Shown here: piece by piece, positions 8,868-17,666 of the stretch
How positions within the stretch are numbered: position 1 is the first letter of the stretch
Layout: each line of letters opens with the position of its first letter
From: Woeseiaceae bacterium
GTDB lineage: Bacteria; Pseudomonadota; Gammaproteobacteria; Steroidobacterales; Woeseiaceae
Reading direction: 5' to 3'
Length of the DNA: 37,223 nt
Assembly: GCA_013001045.1 (NCBI GenBank)
Contig: JABDNG010000006.1
Coordinates: forward strand, 1 to 37,223
Notes under the pieces: generated by a model
Databases searched by the model: none
What the model saw: the letters and a program-made list of their open reading frames with translations, nothing else
What the model was told of the DNA's origin: nothing
Position numbers and translations under genes: made by a program

Positions 8868-9208
8868 GCAAAATCATCGAAGCGATCGAAAACGAGCAGA
8901 TGGGCAAGGACATTCCGAAGTTTGCTCCGGGCGACACGATTGTCGTGCAGGTCAAAGTGAAGGAAGGCGAACGCGAGCGTCTGCAGGCGTTTGAGGGCGT
9001 TGTAATTGCCAAACGTAATCGCGGCCTGAATTCTTCATTCACCGTGCGCAAGATCTCACATGGCGAAGGCGTCGAACGCGTGTTTCAGACGTACAGCCCG
9101 GTTGTCGATTCTATCGCGGTAAAGCGTCGTGGCGACGTGCGGCGCGCCAAGCTGTACTACCTGCGCGGTCGTACGGGCAAGGCGGCGCGTATCAAGGAAA
9201 AGATCTAG
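8864..9208 (+). CDS. rplS: 50S ribosomal protein L19
   Basis: L19 sits at the 30S-50S interface of the ribosome. The 114-residue product has the family sequence throughout: [66 protein letters not shown] and the closing [20 protein letters not shown]. It overlaps trmD by ATGA and closes the operon. A GC-rich imperfect hairpin (CCCC/GGGG, 9226-9252) follows, but it has no U tract, so I do not call it a terminator. Confidence 0.98.
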   Translation: MSKIIEAIENEQMGKDIPKFAPGDTIVVQVKVKEGERERLQAFEGVVIAKRNRGLNSSFTVRKISHGEGVERVFQTYSPVVDSIAVKRRGDVRRAKLYYLRGRTGKAARIKEKI

Positions 9209-9259
9209 TTAGTTGATAGTTCTTCGGAACCCCTGCTGCGAAACGGGGTCCCTCGTGAC

Positions 9260-10132
9260 ATGAAACCAGTTTTCCCACTGCCTATGCTGAGAGCACCGCT
9301 GTTACTAATGGCGTTCGCTTTGGTGAGCGGCTGCGCGTCATTGTTGTCGTCGGCCGCCACGGGGCTGGCAGATAATCTGTCGTTGGCCATACTGAACCAG
9401 GACGATCCCGAAACCGTGCGGGCTGGCGCACCGTCCTACCTGTTGCTGCTTGACAGCTTTGTCGAAGGCAGTCCTGACGATCCGGATATTCTGGCAGCTG
9501 GCGCGACGCTGTATGCGACCTACGGTGCCGTATTCGCAGAAGACGAGCAGCGGGCTTCGCGGCTGACGACGCGTGCGCGCCGCTACGCGCTTAAAGCCAT
9601 GTGCGAGTCGTATTCGCGCGCGTGCGCCTGGCCGGATGCGACGTACGATGAATTTGTAGCGACGCTGGACGGCATCCGCCCGAAAAAGGCCGGCTACCTG
9701 TACACGTATGGCTTTGCCTCGCTCGCTTACCTGCGCGCACACAGCTCGGATATGAACTCAATCGCTGAATTGCCGCAGATTGAGGCTTTATTCAACCATT
9801 ATTTGGACATAAGCGGAGACACAGTTAACAGTAGCGCCTACACGTATATGGGAATATTGCTGACCTTGCGGCCGCCGGCGGCCGGTGGCGAACCGGAAAA
9901 GGCGCGCCAGTACTTCGAGAAAGCCATCGCGTTAACCGATGGTAAGGACCTGGGTGCCAAGGTCGAATTCGCCCGGGGCTATGCGAAAAAGTTATATGAG
10001 CGGGAAATGCACGACCGACTTTTGAATGAAGTCATGGCGGCAGATCCCTACCAGGACGGGTTTACGCTGGGCAACGTCCTTGCACAGGAAGACGCGGCGG
10101 TGCTACTCGCCGAAGCGGATGACTATTTCTAA
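9260..10132 (+). CDS. tatT: TatT-family lipoprotein, TRAP-transporter-associated TPR protein
   Basis: The 290-residue product is an exported lipoprotein. It has a signal peptide with a lipobox ending in LVSGC (C25), then an all-helical domain with TPR-like helix pairs such as YTYMGILLTLRPPAAGG and EKARQYFEKAIALTDG. It matches TatT, the periplasmic partner first described in Treponema pallidum (Tp0956), where three binding proteins dock on a TatT trimer and the set is called a TPAT system. Here it lies 10 bp before dctP and starts the tatT-dctP-dctQ-dctM operon. By inference it stores or relays a ligand with DctP, or holds DctP near the membrane. The start is ATG 9260. Confidence is high for the family, lower for the exact role. 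Confidence 0.86.
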   Translation: MKPVFPLPMLRAPLLLMAFALVSGCASLLSSAATGLADNLSLAILNQDDPETVRAGAPSYLLLLDSFVEGSPDDPDILAAGATLYATYGAVFAEDEQRASRLTTRARRYALKAMCESYSRACAWPDATYDEFVATLDGIRPKKAGYLYTYGFASLAYLRAHSSDMNSIAELPQIEALFNHYLDISGDTVNSSAYTYMGILLTLRPPAAGGEPEKARQYFEKAIALTDGKDLGAKVEFARGYAKKLYEREMHDRLLNEVMAADPYQDGFTLGNVLAQEDAAVLLAEADDYF

Positions 10133-10142
10133 TGGGTAAATC

Positions 10143-11153
10143 ATGAGACATCTGTTCTTGATTCTTGCAGCGCTGGCATTCAGCCTGCCAGTGCATGCCG
10201 CCGAGACGCTGAAGATTGCCACGGCGACACCCGATGGTACGCAGTGGATGGATGACATGCGCACGGGCGCCAAAGAAATCAAAGAGCGCACCGAAGGGCG
10301 AGTGCAAATCAAGTACTACGGCGGTGGCATCAAGGGCGACGACAAGAAGGTGCTGGGCCAGATCAGGATCCGGCAGCTGCAGGGTGGTGCATTTACTCCG
10401 TCGGCGCTTACGTCTCAATATTCAGACCTGAATCTGTACGGTATGCCGCTGATTTTTGATTCTGAGGAAGAAGCGGCTTACGTGCGGAGTCGTCTCGACG
10501 CTCGTCTGCAAAAGGGGCTAGAAGACGCGGGATTCGTCAATTTCGGATTCGCGACGTCGGGATTTGCAAACATCATGTCCAACACGCCCGTCAGGTCGCT
10601 GTCTGACCTGAAAGGTAAACGCGTGTGGGTGCCCGAGGGAGACACAATCAGCTATGCGTCAATGCAGGCACTTTCATTGTCGCCGGTTACGCTGCCGCTG
10701 ACCGACGTCTTAACCGGGTTACAGACCGGCTTGATTGATATCGTCGCGATTCCTCCTTTTGTCGCGTTAATTCTGCAGTGGCATACGAAAGTCAAATACG
10801 TAACAAAGGTTCCCCTGGTATACACGTTTGGTTTCATGGCCGTCGACAAGAAGGCGTTCGAAAAAATAAATGCTGAAGACCAGGCGATCGTCCGCGAAGT
10901 AATGGGCAGAATCTACGAGAATTTCAACAAGGTAAACCTGGTCGACAACGATGCGGCCTTTGATGCACTGGTGAAAAGCGGTATCCAACCTGTCGAGTTA
11001 GACGAGGAGGAGTACAAGAAAACCCGCAAGGTGTTGCTCGCATCGAACCGGCAGCTCGGAGAGCAGGGGAAATTCACCAAAGAGCTTTATGACGAAATGA
11101 TGCGGTATGTGGATGAATATCGCAGCCAACGTGGTGCCACCGGCCGCGACTAG
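10143..11153 (+). CDS. dctP: TRAP transporter substrate-binding protein, DctP family (TatP-like)
   Basis: This 336-residue periplasmic binding protein captures a substrate for the DctQM permease. A signal peptide ends near PVHA (A19). The mature protein carries DctP features: IATATPDGTQWMDDM at the start, LKGKRVWVPEGD, LPLTDVLTGLQTGLIDIV and VDKKAFEKINAEDQAIV. Aligned by eye with SiaP, the two ligand-holding arginines (R127 and R147 in Haemophilus SiaP) are replaced by A142 and W162. The usual carboxylate clamp is therefore missing and the ligand is probably not a simple organic acid. It follows tatT by 10 bp; dctQ starts 2 bp after its stop. Confidence 0.92.
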   Translation: MRHLFLILAALAFSLPVHAAETLKIATATPDGTQWMDDMRTGAKEIKERTEGRVQIKYYGGGIKGDDKKVLGQIRIRQLQGGAFTPSALTSQYSDLNLYGMPLIFDSEEEAAYVRSRLDARLQKGLEDAGFVNFGFATSGFANIMSNTPVRSLSDLKGKRVWVPEGDTISYASMQALSLSPVTLPLTDVLTGLQTGLIDIVAIPPFVALILQWHTKVKYVTKVPLVYTFGFMAVDKKAFEKINAEDQAIVREVMGRIYENFNKVNLVDNDAAFDALVKSGIQPVELDEEEYKKTRKVLLASNRQLGEQGKFTKELYDEMMRYVDEYRSQRGATGRD

Positions 11154-11155
11154 TC

Positions 11156-11677
11156 GTGTATTACCGATTTATCGCCCTCGTCGAGCGCCTCGAAAGAACC
11201 GGTAACTTTCTCGAAACCGCCGCTCTCGTAATACTTCTTAGCGCGATGATGCTGCTAGCCGTCGGGCAAATCGTTCTGCGTGAGGTATTCAATACGGGGT
11301 TCGTTTGGGCGGACGAACTCATCAAGCTGATGGTCCTTTGGTTAGCGATGGTCGGATCCATTGCGGCCACTCGCGATAACCGTCACATTCGCATCGACGC
11401 GCTTTCTCATGTTCTTCCCGAAGTGGCTATCCGGATGATCCGGATTTTGGTCGATCTTTTTGCTGCTTTTATCTGCGGCGTTATCGCGTGGCAGACGTGG
11501 CGTTACCTGCAGGTTGAAATCGAATACCAGGATACGGTGCTGGTCAATATACCGGCGTGGATCGCGCACAGCATCATGCCAGCGGCGTTCCTGCTGATCA
11601 GTTTTCGTTTTCTCGTTCTGGTCGTGAAGCAAATAGGCGCAATTGTTACTCGTCCTGCGGCTGGGCCAGGCAAATGA
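11156..11677 (+). CDS. dctQ: TRAP transporter small permease, DctQ family
   Basis: The 173-residue product is the four-helix small membrane subunit of a TRAP transporter. Hydrophobic segments are at about 19-40, 58-73, 97-115 and 137-160. The family motif appears as VFNTGFVWADELIKLMVLWLAM, written here in part: FVWADELIKLMVLW with charged ADE in the middle. A second conserved element is RDNRHIRID. The start is GTG 11156, 2 bp after dctP. The last codons overlap the dctM start as ATGA, indicating translational coupling. It works with DctM, which carries the substrate path. Confidence 0.93.
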   Translation: MYYRFIALVERLERTGNFLETAALVILLSAMMLLAVGQIVLREVFNTGFVWADELIKLMVLWLAMVGSIAATRDNRHIRIDALSHVLPEVAIRMIRILVDLFAAFICGVIAWQTWRYLQVEIEYQDTVLVNIPAWIAHSIMPAAFLLISFRFLVLVVKQIGAIVTRPAAGPGK

Positions 11678-12933
11678 TAGCTCTCAGCGTCCTGTTGGTC
11701 TTGCTGGCGATTATCGGCGCACCATTGTTTGCAGTGATAGCCGCAAGCGCGATGATCGGTTTCCAGAAGGGGGAAACCGATCTGATGATTATGGCGCTGG
11801 AAATACAGAGCATTGCCAGCATGCCGTTCTTGTCGGCCATTCCGATGTTCACTTTTGCGGGTTACCTTCTCAGCGAAAGTAACGCACCCACCCGGCTTGT
11901 GAAACTGACGGGCGCAATGATGGGATGGATGCCCGGGGGCCTTGCGCTGGTTTGTCTGGCTGCGTGCGCTTTCTTTACCGCTTTTACCGGTGCCTCCGGC
12001 GTAACGATCATTGCGCTCGGTGCAATTTTGTATCCGGCATTGAAGCAGGACGGTTATGGCGACAAGTTCAACCTCGGTCTTGTTACCTCAGCCGGAAGCC
12101 TCGGGCTCTTGTTCGCGCCGTCATTGCCGCTGATCCTTTATGGGGTCATCGCTGAAGTTCCGGTTGATAACCTGTTTCTGGCCGGCATTTTGCCGGGTCT
12201 TCTGATGCTGCTGATGCTTTCAGGCTGGAGCATTTGGGTGAATCGGCACATCAGGCGACCGCTGAGCTCCTTTTCTGTTCGCGAGGTCGGGAAGGCGTTA
12301 CGCGAATCGATTTGGGAGCTGCCGCTCCCGATCGTCGTGTTGGGCGGCATCTATTCGGGCTTCTTCGCTGTTTCTGAAGCGGCTGCCGTTACGGCACTCT
12401 ACGTTGTATTGGTAGAAGTGGTCATCCTGCGAGAGATTCCGCTCCGTGATCTGCCGCGTATTATGCGAGCATCAATGGTGCTGGTTGGTGCGATCCTGGT
12501 CATTCTCGGTGCGTCGATTGCGTCGACCGGTTACATGATCGACGCAGGCATTCCGCAGCGCTTGTTCGAACTTGTCTCGAGCATGGTCAGCAGCCAGACG
12601 TCGTTCCTGATCTTGCTGCTGCTGTTTCTCCTGGTTCTCGGAGCGATTCTGGATATTTTTTCGGCAATCGTTCTCGTGGTGCCGTTAATCCTGCCCATTG
12701 CTGCCGGATACGGCGTTAACGAGGTCCACTTGGGCATCGTGTTCCTGGCCGCAATGCAACTCGGATACCTGACGCCACCCGTTGGTCTGAACCTGTTTAT
12801 CGCAAGCTATCGCTTTGAAAAGCCGATTTTGCACGTCTATTCGGCGACGTTTCCTTTCTTGATCATATTGATGTTGTCGGTCATATTGATTACGTTCTTG
12901 CCGGAACTGTCGCTGGTATTCCTGTCGAATTAA
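11674..12933 (+). CDS. dctM: TRAP transporter large permease, DctM family
   Basis: The 419-residue polytopic membrane protein has about twelve hydrophobic helices and is the sodium-coupled transport subunit of the TRAP system. Family landmarks are MPFLSAIPMFTFAGYLL near residue 50, FTAFTGASGVTIIALGAILY, LFAPSLPLILYGVIAEV, SEAAAVTALYV and, near the end, LGYLTPPVGLNLFIAS. The frame stays open to 11557, but ATG 11674 overlaps the dctQ stop (ATGA) and puts the first helix right at the N-terminus as expected. It ends 34 bp before sppA, which may be read through from this operon. Confidence 0.94.
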   Translation: MIALSVLLVLLAIIGAPLFAVIAASAMIGFQKGETDLMIMALEIQSIASMPFLSAIPMFTFAGYLLSESNAPTRLVKLTGAMMGWMPGGLALVCLAACAFFTAFTGASGVTIIALGAILYPALKQDGYGDKFNLGLVTSAGSLGLLFAPSLPLILYGVIAEVPVDNLFLAGILPGLLMLLMLSGWSIWVNRHIRRPLSSFSVREVGKALRESIWELPLPIVVLGGIYSGFFAVSEAAAVTALYVVLVEVVILREIPLRDLPRIMRASMVLVGAILVILGASIASTGYMIDAGIPQRLFELVSSMVSSQTSFLILLLLFLLVLGAILDIFSAIVLVVPLILPIAAGYGVNEVHLGIVFLAAMQLGYLTPPVGLNLFIASYRFEKPILHVYSATFPFLIILMLSVILITFLPELSLVFLSN

Positions 12934-12967
12934 TTATGTGCGGCAGCACAAAGAGGACGAAACAGCC

Positions 12968-14821
12968 ATGAGTGAACGCAACTTTTTTGTGCGCCTGCTC
13001 GCATCGATCTGGCGTGGCTTGAACGGACTGCGAAAGATCTTGCACCTTTTGCTCCTGCTAATTGTATTCCTGGTCTTCTTTGCTGCCGTGTCGGGCACGC
13101 CGCCGCTGCTCCCGCAACAAGCTGCATTGCTCATTAAACCGAGCGGTGCGCTCGTCGAGCAATTGGAGGGTGATCCCTACGACCGCGCGGTTTCTGAGCT
13201 ATTGGGCGACGTGCAGAGGCAGACGTTGGTACAGGATATCGTCGATGCCCTGGAGTACGCGCGTACCGACGACCGCATCAGGGCGGTTCATCTCGAGCTT
13301 AGTTCGCTAGGCGCCGGTGGTCTTCCGAAACTGCAGCGGATCGCAGAGGCTATCGACGCCTTCAAGGAGTCGGGAAAACCGGTCGTCGCCAGCGCTGACT
13401 ACTTCGCGCAACCCGGCTACTACCTGGCTGCCCATGCAGATGAGCTCTACATGCACCCGGAGGGTATCGTTTTCTTGCAGGGTTACGGGACGTTTCGCAA
13501 CTATTACAAGGATGCCATCGATTTATTGCGCATCGACTGGAATATTTTTCGCGTCGGCACGCACAAGTCCTATGTCGAGCCGTACACGCGCATGGATATG
13601 TCTCCGGAAGATCGGGAATCCAGGGCGCGCCTGATCGAACAATTCTGGGCTATGTACGAAGACGATGTTATCGCGGCACGTGGCCTGCCCGACGGAGCGG
13701 TTGACGACTATGTGCAAAACCTCGTCGAGCGCGTTTCAAACGCAAACGGTGACATCGCCGTTGCAGCGGTCGACAACGGACTGGTGGATAAATTGCTAAG
13801 TCGTGGGGCGCTGCGCGACGTTCTCAGAGCGTACGCAGGCCCGGATTCAGAAGACGAGGAGATGTACGCCTCGGTGGCAATGCGCGAATACCTCGGCCAA
13901 ATGCGCTTATTGCACGGCAAAAAGCCGAAAGCCGAGAATGTCGCGGTAGTCGTTGCGGCAGGGGATATTCTGAACGGCACGCAGCCGCCGGGCAGCATCG
14001 GCGGAGACTCCACAGCCGTCTTGCTACGGCAAGCATTGAGCGATGACTCCGTCAAGGCCGTGGTGCTTCGCGTCGATAGCCCAGGCGGAAGTGCATTTGC
14101 GTCCGAAATCATCGCGAATGAGATAGAGGGGCTGCAAGCAGCCGGCAAACCGGTCGTCGCGTCGATGAGTAGTGTTGCGGCATCTGGAGGCTACTGGATA
14201 TCCGTCGTTGCGGATAAGGTCGTCGCTACTCCCGCGACGATTACTGGGTCGATTGGCATTTTCGGCATGATTCCGACCTTCCAGCGGACGCTCAAGGCAG
14301 TGGGCATCGCGACGGATGGCGTGGGTACGACACCATGGGCAGGGTCGTTGCGCCCGGACCGCGAGATGACCGACCAGACGCGGCAGTTGGTCCAGTTGAT
14401 TCTCGAGGACGGCTACGACGATTTTGTCTCATCGGTTGCGAAGCACCGTGGGATGGATAAACAGGCGGTCGACCGTATCGGCCAGGGTCGTGTCTGGACC
14501 GGCGTCGACGCCCTCGAAAATGGACTCATTGATGAGCTCGCCGGGTTTGACGACGCAATTGTGATGGCTGCCGATCTTGCCGGTCTCGTGGAAGGAAAAT
14601 ACGGGCAGGTTCGAATGGAGCCGAAATTGTCGCCGACCGAGCAAATGATCCTGGACTTGTTGACAGTCGCCAAGCGCAGTGGCCTGGATCCGGCCAGTTT
14701 TGTCGCGGCACCGACTCCGATTGAGTCCTTTGCCGGTCAGCTGCAGAGGACGCTCGCGCGTGCGACGAAATTCAATGACCCCAGAGGCGTGTACTCGCAC
14801 TGTTTTTGCGAAATCGACTAA
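12968..14821 (+). CDS. sppA: signal peptide peptidase SppA, long (67K) type
   Basis: SppA is an inner-membrane serine protease that degrades cleaved signal peptides. The 617-residue protein has one membrane segment at about 26-41 and two tandem peptidase-S49 domains, as in E. coli SppA (618 residues). The catalytic pair is split between them: the lysine in RVGTHKSYVEP (K200) and the serine in VAASGGYWIS (S406). VDSPGGSAFASEII is also conserved. GTG 12938 is possible, but ATG 12968 follows AGAGGA at good spacing and gives the usual N-terminus. It lies 34 bp after dctM on the same strand. The stop is followed within 6 bp by a perfect palindrome. Confidence 0.95.
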   Translation: MSERNFFVRLLASIWRGLNGLRKILHLLLLLIVFLVFFAAVSGTPPLLPQQAALLIKPSGALVEQLEGDPYDRAVSELLGDVQRQTLVQDIVDALEYARTDDRIRAVHLELSSLGAGGLPKLQRIAEAIDAFKESGKPVVASADYFAQPGYYLAAHADELYMHPEGIVFLQGYGTFRNYYKDAIDLLRIDWNIFRVGTHKSYVEPYTRMDMSPEDRESRARLIEQFWAMYEDDVIAARGLPDGAVDDYVQNLVERVSNANGDIAVAAVDNGLVDKLLSRGALRDVLRAYAGPDSEDEEMYASVAMREYLGQMRLLHGKKPKAENVAVVVAAGDILNGTQPPGSIGGDSTAVLLRQALSDDSVKAVVLRVDSPGGSAFASEIIANEIEGLQAAGKPVVASMSSVAASGGYWISVVADKVVATPATITGSIGIFGMIPTFQRTLKAVGIATDGVGTTPWAGSLRPDREMTDQTRQLVQLILEDGYDDFVSSVAKHRGMDKQAVDRIGQGRVWTGVDALENGLIDELAGFDDAIVMAADLAGLVEGKYGQVRMEPKLSPTEQMILDLLTVAKRSGLDPASFVAAPTPIESFAGQLQRTLARATKFNDPRGVYSHCFCEID

Positions 14822-14826
14822 ATCGA

Positions 14827-14882
14827 AATGGGGACATTCCTAATTTAACGTATTAATACGTTAAATTAGGAATGTCCCCATT
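14827..14882. repeat. perfect 56-bp palindrome filling the sppA/tdh convergent gap
   Basis: Two 28-bp arms (14827-14854 and 14855-14882) are exact reverse complements with no spacer. Each arm begins AATGGGGACATTCC at its outer end and has an AT-rich centre. It occupies 56 of the 63 bases between the sppA stop and the tdh stop. As RNA either strand would form a very long hairpin, so it could stop transcription from both sides. The outer GGGGACA is typical of REP-like repeats tied to RAYT (Y1) transposases; that link is inference from memory, and no transposase gene is in the window. Confidence 0.9.
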
Positions 14883-14884
14883 CA

Positions 14885-15910
14885 TCAGTTCCAGTGCAGG
14901 ATGACTTTCCCGCTCTGGCCGGACTCCATGAGCTCGAACGCGGGTTGAAACTCGTCGATGTCGAAATGGTGCGTGATGATCGGGTCCATATTCAGGCCGC
15001 TCTGTAGCATGCTCGACATCTTGTACCAGGTTTCGAACATCTCGCGGCCGTAAATTCCCTTGATGAACAGCCCTTTAAAAATTACGTCATTCCAGTCGAT
15101 GGCCATATCCCCCGGCGGAATGCCAAGCATGGCGATCTTGCCGCCGTGGTGCATTGTTCTCAGCATGTCGCGAAACGCTTGCGGATTGCCCGACATCTCC
15201 ATGCCGACGTCGAAGCCTTCTTCCATGCCTAAGTCGCGCATCGTGTCGTCGATGGTCTCCCGGGTCACGTTCAGTGCGCGCGAGGCTCCCATCTTGCGGG
15301 CAAGCTCCAGCCGGTAATCGTTGACGTCGGTAATGACGATATGGCGGGCACCCGCGAAGCGGGCGATGGCTACAGCCATGACACCAATCGGTCCGGCGCC
15401 GGTGACCAAAACGTCTTCGCCCACGAGGTCGAACGACAACGCGGTGTGCGTGGCGTTGCCGAGCGGATCGAGAATCGACGCCAGGTCATCGGTGATCAGG
15501 TCGGGCAGTTTGAAAACATTGAAGGCGGGTACTGACAGGTACTCCGCAAATGCACCGGCCCGGCTCACGCCCACACCGATGGCATTCATGCACAGGTGAC
15601 GGCGTCCCGCTCGGCAATTGCGACAAACGCCGCACGTGATGTGTCCTTCGGCCGAGACCCGATCGCCGACCTTGAAGCCTTTGACTTCGATGCCCAGATC
15701 CACGATCTCGCCGCTGAACTCGTGGCCGACGGCCATGGGCACAGGTATGGTCGCCTGCGCCCAGTCATCCCATTTGAAAATGTGGATATCGGTTCCACAG
15801 ATCGCGGTGCGATTGATCTTGATCAGCACATCGTTATGGCCGACTTCAGGAACTGCGATGTCTTCCATCCAGATACCGCGCTCGGGTTTCGCTTTGACCA
15901 GTGCTTTCAT
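14885..15910 (-). CDS. tdh: L-threonine 3-dehydrogenase
   Basis: Tdh oxidises L-threonine to 2-amino-3-ketobutyrate with NAD+. The 341-residue protein is a zinc-dependent medium-chain dehydrogenase. Catalytic zinc ligands include C38 and H63-E64 (VGHEFSGEI), and structural zinc cysteines are C93, C96, C99 and C107. The Rossmann glycines are GAGPIG (171-176). [16 protein letters not shown] and [13 protein letters not shown] are typical of Tdh rather than other alcohol dehydrogenases. It lies 22 bp downstream of kbl on the same strand, making the classic kbl-tdh operon. The two enzymes act in sequence to give glycine and acetyl-CoA. Confidence 0.97.
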   Translation of the reverse strand: MKALVKAKPERGIWMEDIAVPEVGHNDVLIKINRTAICGTDIHIFKWDDWAQATIPVPMAVGHEFSGEIVDLGIEVKGFKVGDRVSAEGHITCGVCRNCRAGRRHLCMNAIGVGVSRAGAFAEYLSVPAFNVFKLPDLITDDLASILDPLGNATHTALSFDLVGEDVLVTGAGPIGVMAVAIARFAGARHIVITDVNDYRLELARKMGASRALNVTRETIDDTMRDLGMEEGFDVGMEMSGNPQAFRDMLRTMHHGGKIAMLGIPPGDMAIDWNDVIFKGLFIKGIYGREMFETWYKMSSMLQSGLNMDPIITHHFDIDEFQPAFELMESGQSGKVILHWN

Positions 15911-15932
15911 CGTTATTTCCTGCTGTGCGGGA

Positions 15933-17132
15933 TCAGTTGATTACACCCAGTTCCCGACCGACCTCGGTAAATGCGTCGATTGCGTTGTCCAGCTGTTCGC
16001 GTGTTAGTCCCGCGGACATTTGCGTGCGGATTCGTGCCTGTCCCTTCGGGACTACCGGGAATGAGAAGCCGATTACATAGATACCGCGTTCGAGGAGCTT
16101 GTCCGCCATCGTGGTAGCAAGTCTCGCGTCGCCCAGCATCACCGGAATGATTGGGTGTTCTCCGGGTTTCAGGTCGAAGCCCCTGTCGGTCATCCTGCTG
16201 CGGAAGTACGCAGCATTGTCATGCAGTTGCTGCTGCAGCGAATTGTCGCGCTCGAGCAAATCGAGAACGGCGATGGATGCCGCCGCGATCATCGGGGCGA
16301 CCGAGTTTGAAAACAGGTAAGGACGCGAGCGTTGTCGCAGCCAGCCGACAATTTCCTTGTGACCCGACGTATAGCCACCCGACGCGCCGCCGAGCGCCTT
16401 GCCTAGCGTGCCCGTGATGATGTCGATGCGTCCCATGACGCCACGGTACTCGTGTGTGCCGCGGCCGCGCTTGCCAAGAAATCCCGTGGCGTGGCAGTCG
16501 TCGATCATTGTTAGAGCGTCAAATTCGTCGGCCAGTCTGCAGATACCCGCCAGGTTGGCGATCGTGCCGTCCATTGAGAAAACACCGTCCGTTACCACGA
16601 GGCGGGCGTTGGCGTCGGCGGCGTCGGTTAACTGGGAGCGGAGGTCTGACATATCGTTATTTGCATAGCGGAAGCGACGCGCCTTGCTGAGGCGAATGCC
16701 ATCGATAATGCTGGCGTGATTGAGCGCATCGCTGATCACGGCATCGTCAGGCCCCAGCAATGTCTCAAACAGCCCGCCGTTCGCGTCGAAACAGGACGGG
16801 TACAGGATCGTATCCTCAGTGCCGAGGAATGCGCTGATTCGTGCTTCAAGTTCCTTGTGAATCGTTTGCGTGCCACAAATGAAGCGCACGGACGCCATGC
16901 CATAGCCATACTCATCCAGCGCTTTGTGCGCGGCTGTGATGACCTCGGGGTGGTTGGCGAGGCCGAGGTAGTTATTTGCGCACAGATTCAGGACGTGACT
17001 CGTGTCGCCATTCGTGCGCACATCAATTGCGGCCTGCTGGGGGCCCGCGATGAGTCTTTCGGTCTTGAAAAGACCCTCTGATTTCAGCGCCTCGGTCTGC
17101 TGGCCGAGTGAATCTATAAAGGTCGTTGGCAC
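15933..17132 (-). CDS. kbl: glycine C-acetyltransferase (2-amino-3-ketobutyrate CoA ligase)
   Basis: Kbl splits 2-amino-3-ketobutyrate with CoA into glycine and acetyl-CoA, the second step after Tdh. It is a PLP enzyme of the alpha-oxoamine synthase family. Landmarks are [67 protein letters not shown] and the PLP lysine in [14 protein letters not shown]. The frame is open to TTG 17162, but that codon would lie at or upstream of the likely transcription start. GTG 17132 gives 399 residues, close to the E. coli length, and has AGAGAG upstream. The start choice is therefore moderately sure; the function is not in doubt. Confidence 0.95.
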   Translation of the reverse strand: MPTTFIDSLGQQTEALKSEGLFKTERLIAGPQQAAIDVRTNGDTSHVLNLCANNYLGLANHPEVITAAHKALDEYGYGMASVRFICGTQTIHKELEARISAFLGTEDTILYPSCFDANGGLFETLLGPDDAVISDALNHASIIDGIRLSKARRFRYANNDMSDLRSQLTDAADANARLVVTDGVFSMDGTIANLAGICRLADEFDALTMIDDCHATGFLGKRGRGTHEYRGVMGRIDIITGTLGKALGGASGGYTSGHKEIVGWLRQRSRPYLFSNSVAPMIAAASIAVLDLLERDNSLQQQLHDNAAYFRSRMTDRGFDLKPGEHPIIPVMLGDARLATTMADKLLERGIYVIGFSFPVVPKGQARIRTQMSAGLTREQLDNAIDAFTEVGRELGVIN

Positions 17133-17162
17133 GGGTTTGCTCTCTGCGTTCGAAGGACGCAA

Positions 17163-17171
17163 AGTATATCA
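17163..17171 (-). promoter_or_regulatory. kbl: extended -10 promoter for kbl-tdh
   Basis: On the minus strand TGATATACT (17171-17163) is an extended -10 box (TGnTATACT), which can act without a good -35. Transcription would start near 17156. This favours the GTG 17132 start for kbl over the TTG at 17162. Confidence 0.42.
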
Positions 17172-17192
17172 GGAGGCCAAAGGGGAAAGGTC

Positions 17193-17576
17193 GTGTCCAA
17201 CGACACACTGCGGTTGGATCGGTGGCTCTGGTTCACGCGATTTTACAAGACGCGCACGGCGGCGGGCGAGGCGGTACGAGGCGGCCACGTGCGGGTCAAT
17301 GGCGAGCGTGCGCGCGGCGCGACGCAGGTGCGCGCTGGCGACGAAATACGGCTCGTACGCCAGCAGCTGACCTACGAATTATCCGTGCTTGGTCTTCCGG
17401 CACGACGCGGGCCTGCTGCCGATGCGCAGAGCTGTTATCGCGAGTCTCCGGCAAGCATTGCGCGTCGAGAACAACAGGTCGCCAAGCTGCGCGGCGATCG
17501 CCTGCAGATGGCGACGACGCGGGGCAAGCCCGATAAACATACGCGCCGCCAGTTGCGGGAACGCAAGGGTCGATAA
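17193..17576 (+). CDS. hslR: ribosome-associated heat shock protein Hsp15 (S4 domain)
   Basis: Hsp15 binds free 50S subunits that still carry a peptidyl-tRNA and helps recycle them after heat stress. The 127-residue product has an N-terminal S4 RNA-binding domain (RLDRWLWFTRFYKTRTAA, then GGHVRVNGERA) and a basic tail with TRGKPDKHTRRQLRERKGR, the conserved end of the family. The start is GTG 17193 with AGGGGA six bases upstream. It diverges from kbl across 60 bp, and putA follows after 90 bp with its own probable -10 box. Confidence 0.93.
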   Translation: MSNDTLRLDRWLWFTRFYKTRTAAGEAVRGGHVRVNGERARGATQVRAGDEIRLVRQQLTYELSVLGLPARRGPAADAQSCYRESPASIARREQQVAKLRGDRLQMATTRGKPDKHTRRQLRERKGR

Positions 17577-17602
17577 CGATGCCGGTCGGCGCGCGAATAC
17601 CC

Positions 17603-17608
17603 TATAAT
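17603..17608 (+). promoter_or_regulatory. candidate -10 box for putA-sdaA
   Basis: A perfect TATAAT lies 59 bp before the putA start, in the gap after hslR. The matching -35 position (about 17580-17585) is poor (TGCCGG), so activator help may be needed. Confidence 0.38.
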
Positions 17609-17666
17609 CGCCGCCCGTGTCATCCTTTTTGAACCCGCCAGAAGAGCGGACGTATGGAGTCATCGT

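Noticed and set aside
9226-9252. Terminator after rplS
   Set aside because: The stem has only five contiguous pairs plus a mismatch, an 11-base loop and no U tract.
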